Source: Treponema sp. (GTDB taxonomy: Bacteria > Spirochaetota > Spirochaetia > Treponematales > Breznakiellaceae). From it: a stretch of DNA of 40,395 nt. The stretch spans positions 1-40,395 of the forward strand of contig JAISBS010000047.1 in NCBI GenBank assembly GCA_031266075.1, written 5' to 3'. Within the stretch, counting starts at the first letter, position 1; each line of letters begins with the position of its first letter. A model generated the notes under the pieces. It saw only the letters and a program-made list of their open reading frames with translations, made no database searches and was not told the DNA's origin. Below are positions 33,224-38,910 of the stretch, in pieces. Position numbers and translations under genes: made by a program.

Positions 33224-33664
33224 TTACCGCCGCGCCATGGCCGGAGCGGAGGCGAGACATTTTTTGCAGGTTCCGTAAAAAACCGTTTTCAACATATTGA
33301 TTTTGAAATGGTGGCGGCGGTTCAGATGCCGCGCGATTTCATCCAGAAAATCGCAGTCCGTATGGATAAGGTCGCCGCAGCTTTCGCATTTCAGGTGGAA
33401 ATGCTCCCGGCATCGCTTGCCGCCGCTTATATACTGGTAACAGGCGCTTTTGTCGTCGTGTAGAATGTATTTTCGGATCATACCCCCGGCGGCCAGTTTT
33501 TCCAAATGCCGGTACACGGTGGTCTGCCCTACCGCCTCCTCCGTATCCGCAAAATGGCGCGCGATCTGGCTGACGGTTACATGGCCGTCCCCCAGAGACT
33601 CCATATATTCGAGAATAGCCTGACCCTGCCGGGTCTGGTAGTTTTCAGGACGTTTTCCCGCCAT
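33224..33664 (-). CDS. Fur-family metalloregulator (Zur- or PerR-like)
   Basis: The product has 146 residues. The winged helix ends in EAVGQTTVYRHLEKLAAGGMI (about 43-63). Structural zinc cysteines are C93xxC96 and C133xxC136; H88 and H90 precede the first pair, as in Fur proteins, and C85 lies near them, a Zur-like feature. The place beside znuA suggests Zur, while the PerR-like boxes at ahpC and rubrerythrin suggest PerR; the sequence does not decide. The ATG at 33664 has no Shine-Dalgarno site and a -10 exactly 6 nt upstream. A palindrome overlaps its promoter. Confidence 0.9.
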   Translation of the reverse strand: MAGKRPENYQTRQGQAILEYMESLGDGHVTVSQIARHFADTEEAVGQTTVYRHLEKLAAGGMIRKYILHDDKSACYQYISGGKRCREHFHLKCESCGDLIHTDCDFLDEIARHLNRRHHFKINMLKTVFYGTCKKCLASAPAMARR

Positions 33665-33670
33665 GGTTGA

Positions 33671-33726
33671 ATCGTATCACGGGGACTGGAGTTTGTCAAT
33701 ATGAAAATGAATTTTATTTTCATATT
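33671..33726 (-). promoter_or_regulatory. Promoter and palindromic operator of the Fur-family gene
   Basis: Minus strand: TTGACA (33699-33694), 17-nt spacer, TACGAT (33676-33671), then 6 nt to the ATG. A 29-bp palindrome (33698-33726; arms AATATGAAAAT and ATTTTCATATT, centre 33712) touches the upstream edge of the -35. Its TGAAAAT arms fit a Fur-family autoregulatory box. Confidence 0.7.
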
Positions 33727-33783
33727 TTTGCCGCCGGGGACCCTGGCCCGGAAACGGCGGTTCCGGGCCGCAATTTTAGCGAA

Positions 33784-35697
33784 TTATGTCGCGGGTGCGG
33801 GATACACGATCCGAAGGCGCAGCTCCTCAAGCTGCTTTTGATCCACCTCACCGGGGCTGTCGTCCATGGGGCTTACCGCAAAGGAATTTTTTGGAAAGGC
33901 GATCACTTCCTTGATCGAGGTTTCCCCGGCCATGAGCATCACCAGCCGGTCCAGGCCGGGGGCTATACCGCCGTGGGGGGGAGCGCCGTATTTAAACGCC
34001 TCGGTGAGGAAGCCGAATTTCTTTTCTGCCTCCGCCGGCCCTATACCTACGATGTTGAAAATCCGTTTTTGCATCTCCGGGTCGTGGATACGAATGGAAC
34101 CGGAGGCCAGTTCGTAGCCGTTGAGAACCAGGTCGTAGAGGTCTCCCTTTACCGATCCGGGATCGCTTTCCAGAACCGTGTGGTATTTTTCCTGGGGCCA
34201 GGTGAACATATGGTGGGCCGCCTCCCAGCGGTTTTCGTCTTCGTTAAATTCAAACATGGGAAAGTCCACAATCCAGACAAACTCAAAACGTCCGGTTTCC
34301 GCCCCGGCCTGGCCTGTCCCGGGAACAAGTCCCAGGTCCCGGCCCAGTTTGGAACGGACCGCCCCCAGGGCGGTATTGGCCACACGCCGCCTGGAATCCG
34401 CCACGATAAGGATCAGATCCCCTGGTTCCGCCTCCAGGCCGGCGATGACGCGCCGGGCCAGGTCTCCATCCGCCGCCGTTCCCGCAGTATCGGCAAAGAA
34501 TTTGGAGACCCCTCCCTCAAGAAGCGCCGCGCCGCTTCCCCCGCCGCCGCAGGCCGCGGCGGCCACTACCTTCATCCAGGCCAGCCCTTTGGCCTGGTAA
34601 ATTTTCGCCTGGGCCTCCAGTTCCTCAATCTGCTTTCGGGAGTACCCGGAGCCGCCTTTTACCACCAGGGCTTTGACTCCGCCGCCTGACGCGGTAACGC
34701 CTTTTGCCGCGGCGGCTTTTTTGTCCGCTTCACCCTGAGCCAGCGCGTCCTTAAAGGCCTGAAACGACCCCTGCTCCACCCAGGGGGCAAAATCCCGCAG
34801 GGGCATACCGAAGCGGAGGTCCGGCTTGTCGCTGCCGTAGCGTTCCATGGCATCTTCGTAGGTCAGGCGGGTAAAACGGGTGGGGAGTTCCAGTCCCAGG
34901 GTCTTTTTGAATATATGGCCGAGAAGCCCCTCGGTCATGGCCAACACATCCTCCCGGCCCACAAAAGACATCTCAATATCGATCTGGGTAAACTCAGGCT
35001 GCCGGTCTCCCCGGGCGTCCTCGTCCCGGTAACAGCGGGCGATCTGAAAATATTTGTCGAACCCGGCGACCATGAGGATCTGTTTGTAAAGCTGGGGCGA
35101 CTGGGGCAGGGCGTAGAATTTTCCGGGGTAGAGCCGGGAGGGCACGAGGTAGTCCCGGGCCCCTTCGGGGGTAGATCTGATGAAGGTGGGAGTTTCGATT
35201 TCGTAAAAACTCTGGCCGGTCATCCACTCCCGGACGGCGAAACAGACCTCGCTGCGGAGCCGGATCCGATCCTGCATGGCGGCGGACCGGAGATCCAGGT
35301 AGCGGTATTTCAGCCGGAGGTCCTCGTTGGCGTTGGTTTTTTCATCGATCTGAAAGGGCAGCGCCCCGGACTTGTTGAGGATGAGGATCCGCGCTGCGGC
35401 CACTTCGATTTCCCCGGTGGGCATGGCGGGGTTTACCATATCCGCGGGCCGGGGCCGGACCGTTCCTTCTACGGCGATACAATATTCGTTCCGCAGTTCC
35501 GCGGCAATTTCCGCCAGCTCCGCCGGGGCATCTTCCCCCACCACTACCTGGGTAACGCCGTAGCGGTCCCGGAGGTTGATAAAACCGATGCCCCCGTGAT
35601 CCCGCTTCCGGTGTACCCAGCCGTTTAAGACCACTGTCTTCCCCGCGTCACTTTTCCGCAGGTCGCCGCAGGTCGCAGTCCGTTTCAGAATTTCCAT
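33784..35697 (-). CDS. aspS: Aspartyl-tRNA synthetase
   Basis: The product has 637 residues, the bacterial type with an OB-fold (GWVHRKRDHGGIGFINLRD), class II catalytic core (FIRSTPEGARDYLVPSR, QSPQLYKQILMVAGFDKYFQIARCYRDEDARGDRQPEFTQID) and an inserted GAD domain (about 290-420). Motif 3, GIAPGLDRLVMLM, is near the end. The inserted region has an Ala/Gly-rich stretch (KKAAAAKGVTASGGG). The true start is the ATG at 35697; the open frame to 35910 runs through the promoter. TATAGT lies exactly 6 nt upstream and TTGCCA 17 nt before that, with no Shine-Dalgarno site, so it is probably leaderless. Confidence 0.97.
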   Translation of the reverse strand: MEILKRTATCGDLRKSDAGKTVVLNGWVHRKRDHGGIGFINLRDRYGVTQVVVGEDAPAELAEIAAELRNEYCIAVEGTVRPRPADMVNPAMPTGEIEVAAARILILNKSGALPFQIDEKTNANEDLRLKYRYLDLRSAAMQDRIRLRSEVCFAVREWMTGQSFYEIETPTFIRSTPEGARDYLVPSRLYPGKFYALPQSPQLYKQILMVAGFDKYFQIARCYRDEDARGDRQPEFTQIDIEMSFVGREDVLAMTEGLLGHIFKKTLGLELPTRFTRLTYEDAMERYGSDKPDLRFGMPLRDFAPWVEQGSFQAFKDALAQGEADKKAAAAKGVTASGGGVKALVVKGGSGYSRKQIEELEAQAKIYQAKGLAWMKVVAAAACGGGGSGAALLEGGVSKFFADTAGTAADGDLARRVIAGLEAEPGDLILIVADSRRRVANTALGAVRSKLGRDLGLVPGTGQAGAETGRFEFVWIVDFPMFEFNEDENRWEAAHHMFTWPQEKYHTVLESDPGSVKGDLYDLVLNGYELASGSIRIHDPEMQKRIFNIVGIGPAEAEKKFGFLTEAFKYGAPPHGGIAPGLDRLVMLMAGETSIKEVIAFPKNSFAVSPMDDSPGEVDQKQLEELRLRIVYPAPAT

Positions 35698-35703
35698 GTT
35701 CTG

Positions 35704-35732
35704 ACTATAGTATGGAAGAAAAACGCTGGCAA
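35704..35732 (-). promoter_or_regulatory. aspS promoter giving a leaderless transcript
   Basis: Minus strand: TTGCCA (35732-35727), 17-nt spacer, TATAGT (35709-35704), CAGAAC, ATG. It is the clearest example of the leaderless layout here because both hexamers and the spacing are good. Upstream bases 35733-35855 show no gene or clear structure. Confidence 0.7.
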
Positions 35733-35855
35733 GGGCTTGGGGCAACCGGGGGAGCTGACAAAATCCCCCGCGGAAGCGGCGGTAAGCATCTCCGGGGAAT
35801 TGATCCTCGTCCGGCCGGAGTCTGCCAAAAACCGGGATTAAACCGGCGCAACTAA

Positions 35856-36010
35856 GCAGCCCGTTGAGGGCTGTTATTAGATACAGTAACACACGCCCGG
35901 CGCACCGCAAATGCGGCGCATAAACAACGGTAGACCGGCTTTAGCCGGGCGTACGCGCCGGCGCGATCAAGCAGCCGCAGGCTGTTATTAGATACGGTAA
36001 CACACGCCCG
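35856..36010. repeat. REP-like dispersed repeats R2 and R3
   Basis: R2 (35868-35956) matches the 3224-3313 unit: GGGCTGTTATTAGATACAGT, TAACACACGCCCGGCGCACC, GCATAAACAACGGTAGA, CCGGCTTTAGCCGG, GGGCGTACGC. R3 (35980-36010) is the first ~31 bp of a further unit, cut off at the mnmA stop. Each is preceded by a small CAGCC(C)/(G)GGCTG hairpin. Together they fill the gap between aspS and mnmA. Confidence 0.8.
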
Positions 36011-36017
36011 TCTTTTT

Positions 36018-37142
36018 TTACCACACTGCCGCGATGGTTCCACCGCCCACTACATAGTCGCCGTCATAAAACACCGCAGCCTGGCCGGGGGTCAGGGCCC
36101 GCTGGGGTTCGTCAAATGCTATCCGGGCCGTGTCTTCGCCGGTCTGTTCCACCAGAGCATCCTGTTCGGCCTGCAAATACCGCGTCTTCACCTTTACCCG
36201 CAGAGGTTTTTCGAGCCGGGGGCAGGCAATGAGGTTAAGGCCGCTGACGCTGAGGGACCTGGCGCAGAGGGACGCTTCGGGCCCCAGGGTAACGGTATTG
36301 TCCCTGACGGATTTAGCCGCCACGTAGAGGGGCTCATTGGCGGCAACTCCCAGGCCCCGGCGCTGGCCTATGGTGTAGCGGATGATCCCCCGGTGCTGCC
36401 CCAGAATTGTCCCGTCCGTGCCGATGATGTCCCCCGGCGGCCAGGTTTTTCCGGTGTAGGCTTCGATAAAGGCCCCGTAATCCCGATCCGGGACAAAACA
36501 GATGTCCTGGCTGTCCCCTTTTTCCGCGTTGCCGAAATTTTTCGTCCCGGCGATTTCCCGGACCTGGGCCTTGGTCAGATCCCCCAGGGGGAAGTGGGTC
36601 TGCCTGAGCTGATCCTGGGTTAGGCAGTAAAGCACATAACTCTGATCTTTTTTTTCGTCCCGGGCTTTTTTCAAGAGAAACCTGCCGGTGGAAAGGTCTT
36701 GTTCTATCCGGGCATAGTGGCCGGTAACAAGGTAATCAAAATCAAGCTGCTTTGCCCGGAGGAGAAGGTGATCAAATTTGATGTACCGGTTACAGTCGAT
36801 GCAGGGGTTCGGCGTAGCGCCCGCTTCGTAGGTTTCGATAAAGCGGCGGATCACCTGCTCCCGGAATTCCCCGGTAAAGTTCAGCACATAGTGGGGCATG
36901 TTAAGGCGGAACGCCACATTCCGGGCGTCATTCACATCGGCCAGGGAACAACATCCGCGAGGAGTGTGGGATGTTGTTTCAGAACCGCACCCCCGGCGGG
37001 AAGCGGCGATGTCTTCGCCGGTATAGAGTTTCAGCGTAACGCCGATACACTGGTACCCCTGTTCCAGCGTGAGGGCCGCGGCCACGGAACTATCCACCCC
37101 GCCGGACATGGCGACGACCGCCTTTTTCCCCGCTCCGTTCAT
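36018..37142 (-). CDS. mnmA: tRNA-specific 2-thiouridylase MnmA
   Basis: The product has 374 residues. VVAMSGGVDSSVAAALTLEQG is the PP-loop ATP site; NPCIDCNRYIKFDHLL holds the catalytic Cys, DSQDICFVPD the second Cys, and YTIGQRRGLG the central-domain motif. It thiolates U34 of Lys, Glu and Gln tRNAs with sulfur relayed from IscS/TusA-type donors. An insert after the first domain (EDIAASRRGCGSETTSHTPRG) is somewhat long. I chose the ATG at 37142; the open frame to 37235 lies inside the HD gene. The gap to the HD gene is 13 nt, so they are co-transcribed. Confidence 0.95.
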   Translation of the reverse strand: MNGAGKKAVVAMSGGVDSSVAAALTLEQGYQCIGVTLKLYTGEDIAASRRGCGSETTSHTPRGCCSLADVNDARNVAFRLNMPHYVLNFTGEFREQVIRRFIETYEAGATPNPCIDCNRYIKFDHLLLRAKQLDFDYLVTGHYARIEQDLSTGRFLLKKARDEKKDQSYVLYCLTQDQLRQTHFPLGDLTKAQVREIAGTKNFGNAEKGDSQDICFVPDRDYGAFIEAYTGKTWPPGDIIGTDGTILGQHRGIIRYTIGQRRGLGVAANEPLYVAAKSVRDNTVTLGPEASLCARSLSVSGLNLIACPRLEKPLRVKVKTRYLQAEQDALVEQTGEDTARIAFDEPQRALTPGQAAVFYDGDYVVGGGTIAAVW

Positions 37143-37155
37143 TACGGTTCCGCTT

Positions 37156-37758
37156 TCAGGACCGGGCCGGAAGCTGTTCCATAAAGGCGTTGATCTCCGC
37201 TTCGCAGGAACGCATGGCGAGGATCGTTTTTTCAATCAGGGCGTCCAGTTCCCAGCCCAGCATGGCCGCCCCTTTTTCGATCACCTCCCGGGAACAGCCG
37301 GCGGCAAAATTGGCGGCCTTGTATTTTTTCTTTACCGATTTGACTTCCATATCCTGCACGCTTTTGGAGGGGCGCATCAGGGCGGCGGCCCAAATCAGGC
37401 CCGTCAATTCATCCACGGCATAGAGCGCTTTTTCCATTTGATGTTCCGGCCTTATGTCCACCGTCAGATCGTAGCCGTGGGAACATACCGCGCGGATCAT
37501 ATCTTCCCCCACGCCGCCGTCCCGCAAAAGTTCCGGGGCCTTCAGGCAGTGTTCATTGGGGTAATTTTCAAAATCAATGTCGTGAAGGAGCCCCACGATA
37601 CCCCAGAACTCCGCCTTGTCCCCAAAGCCCAATTCCCCGGCGTACCATTTCATCACCCCTTCCACGGTGAGCGAGTGCTGGAGATGAAAGGGGTCTTTGT
37701 TATACCGGGTGAAAAGCTCCCAGGCCGCGGCCCGGGAGATGTGGTTTGCGGCGCTCAT
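37156..37758 (-). CDS. HD-domain hydrolase
   Basis: The product has 200 residues. HLQHSLTVEGVMKWY, VGLLHDIDFENYPNEHCLKAPELL, and VCSHGYDLTVDIRPE then ALYAVDELTGLIWA follow the H...HD...H...D order of a metal-dependent HD phosphohydrolase. The substrate is unknown; similar proteins are annotated only as HDIG-domain proteins. It starts at an ATG 18 nt after the rubrerythrin stop and precedes mnmA. AGGAG is about 14 nt upstream, a little far, while GCCGGA is nearer. Confidence 0.85.
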   Translation of the reverse strand: MSAANHISRAAAWELFTRYNKDPFHLQHSLTVEGVMKWYAGELGFGDKAEFWGIVGLLHDIDFENYPNEHCLKAPELLRDGGVGEDMIRAVCSHGYDLTVDIRPEHQMEKALYAVDELTGLIWAAALMRPSKSVQDMEVKSVKKKYKAANFAAGCSREVIEKGAAMLGWELDALIEKTILAMRSCEAEINAFMEQLPARS

Positions 37759-37776
37759 ATTCCGGCGGCACGGCTC

Positions 37777-38316
37777 CTAATAATTTTCCGCCCGAATCTG
37801 GAAATACGACTTCGGGTGCTTGCAGACCGGGCACAGTTCGGGGGCTTTCTTCCCGATGACAATGTGGCCGCAGTTGGAACATTGCCAGATCGTATCCCCT
37901 TCCCGGGAGAACACCAGGCCCCCCTGAATATTGGCCAGGAGTTTTTTATACCGTTCCTCATGCTCCTTTTCGATCCTGGCCACCTGCTCAAAAAGGGCGG
38001 CAATCTGGGCAAAGCCTTCCTCCCGCGCTTCTTTGGCAAAACCGGCGTACATGTCGGTCCATTCGTAGTGTTCCCCGGCAGCGGCGTCCTTCAGGTTTGC
38101 AGGCGTATCGGGTACGCCGTCCCCGTGGAGGAGCTTGAACCAAATCTTGGCGTGTTCTTTTTCATTCCCCGCGGTTTCCCGGAAAATGGCCCCAATCTGG
38201 GCGTATCCGTCCTTCTCGGCCCGGGACGCATAGTACAGATACTTGGTATGGGCCTGGGATTCCCCGGCAAAAGCCGCCTGCAAATTTTTTTCCGTCTTTG
38301 AACCTTTTAGTTCCAT
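37777..38316 (-). CDS. rbr: Rubrerythrin
   Basis: The product has 179 residues. A ferritin-like diiron domain (about 1-135; [51 protein letters not shown] supply the Glu and His ligands) is followed by a rubredoxin-like domain with CSNCG and CPVCKHP. It is an anaerobe's H2O2 reductase fed by rubredoxin. AAGGAGAGG serves the ATG at 38316. A long leader upstream holds a hairpin repeat, an intrinsic-terminator-like hairpin and a PerR-like palindromic promoter about 250 nt away. Confidence 0.96.
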   Translation of the reverse strand: MELKGSKTEKNLQAAFAGESQAHTKYLYYASRAEKDGYAQIGAIFRETAGNEKEHAKIWFKLLHGDGVPDTPANLKDAAAGEHYEWTDMYAGFAKEAREEGFAQIAALFEQVARIEKEHEERYKKLLANIQGGLVFSREGDTIWQCSNCGHIVIGKKAPELCPVCKHPKSYFQIRAENY

Positions 38317-38337
38317 AATGCCTCTCCTTGAAACATG

Positions 38338-38380
38338 GGAGGTTGTTTCAAAACCCTTTGGTTTCGGAACAGCCCCATAG
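38338..38380. repeat. Hairpin repeat related to the TTCA-tip family (copy H)
   Basis: TGGGAGGTTGTTTCAAAACC and GGTTTCGGAACAGCCCCA pair around a CTTT loop with a few G-U pairs and one bulge. It lies just upstream of the rubrerythrin ribosome-binding site in the leader. Confidence 0.6.
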
Positions 38381-38448
38381 TAGAGCTTTTAAAGCTCCGA
38401 TAATTCAATCTTAATACATCCCCCCGCGGACTACCAGATCAGGGCGGT

Positions 38449-38483
38449 AAAAAAGGGCGGTGAAAAAAACTTTTTCGCCGCCC
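38449..38483 (-). terminator. Intrinsic terminator on the minus strand
   Basis: A 13-bp stem (GGGCGGTGAAAAA 38455-38467 with its near complement 38471-38483, one G-U) has a 3-nt loop. On the minus strand it is followed by TTTTTT (38454-38449). It lies ~120 nt downstream of the minus-strand promoter at 38574-38602 and ~130 nt before the rubrerythrin start, so it could end a small RNA or attenuate the leader. Confidence 0.65.
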
Positions 38484-38558
38484 AGGAGGAGGAAATCGGA
38501 AACGAAGCTCCGAAAGGAAACCACGTTTCAGAAAAACGCCTGTCATGGCACCCATAGC

Positions 38559-38602
38559 AGTATACTTATAAAATATATAAGTATACTAGGAATGTATATC
38601 AA
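38559..38602 (-). promoter_or_regulatory. Palindromic, PerR-like promoter upstream of rubrerythrin
   Basis: AGTATACTTATA (38559-38570) and its exact complement (38576-38587) form a 12-bp inverted repeat with loop AAATA. On the minus strand TTGATA (38602-38597), a 17-nt spacer and TATATA (38579-38574) make a promoter inside it. The centre TTATATATTTTATAA (38580-38566) matches the PerR consensus at 11 of 14 fixed bases. Confidence 0.55.
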
Positions 38603-38686
38603 AAAATGCCGTTTGTCAAGGGAAATTTGTCAGGCGAAACTGCTCCAAAACTTTAAAAAACCAATCGGGGTTTCAAAGATTCCTGG

Positions 38687-38716
38687 TTGTATTTTCCCCC
38701 AAAAATGTACTATATT
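38687..38716 (+). promoter_or_regulatory. Promoter reading toward the poly-C tract
   Basis: TTGTAT (38687-38692), 18-nt spacer, TATATT (38711-38716). The predicted transcript would begin near 38723, fold CCGGAAAC/GTTTCCGG into a hairpin (38730-38752), then present GGGGTGG and an ATG at 38770 that reads into the poly-C tract. Confidence 0.45.
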
Positions 38717-38815
38717 AAGGATAGACAGCCGGAAACGAAGCGCGTTTCCGGGGGCGCGGGGTGGTAATTATGGTACCGGCGCGGCGGCCAATTCATGATA
38801 GCGTAACGACTTATA

Positions 38816-38833
38816 CCCCCCCCCCCCCCCCCC
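38816..38833. repeat. Poly-C tract of 18 bases
   Basis: Eighteen consecutive C on the plus strand, flanked by TTATA and GCATATAGC. Such tracts are classic sites of slipped-strand mispairing. It lies upstream of, and in the same open frame (no stop from 38807 on) as, the lipoprotein-like frame that runs to the window end. The length in any assembly may be unreliable. Confidence 0.9.
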
Positions 38834-38910
38834 GCATATAGCGCTGTTTTATCACATTTATTAACATATTTTGACATTCTTTGCCGTTCTTTAGCAAACA
38901 TTCCCGTTTT

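Noticed and set aside
35852-36043. 63-codon minus-strand frame with two copies of RRACVTVSNNS
   Set aside because: The internal repetition comes from the REP-like DNA units R2 and R3, not from a real protein repeat.
38559-38587. AT-rich palindrome as a replication origin or plasmid iteron
   Set aside because: It is a single inverted repeat without DnaA boxes or iterons, and a promoter with a PerR-like box explains it better.
38460-38798. 112-codon plus-strand frame across the rubrerythrin upstream region
   Set aside because: It crosses a terminator hairpin, the AT palindrome and a promoter, has no ribosome-binding site and an unprotein-like composition.
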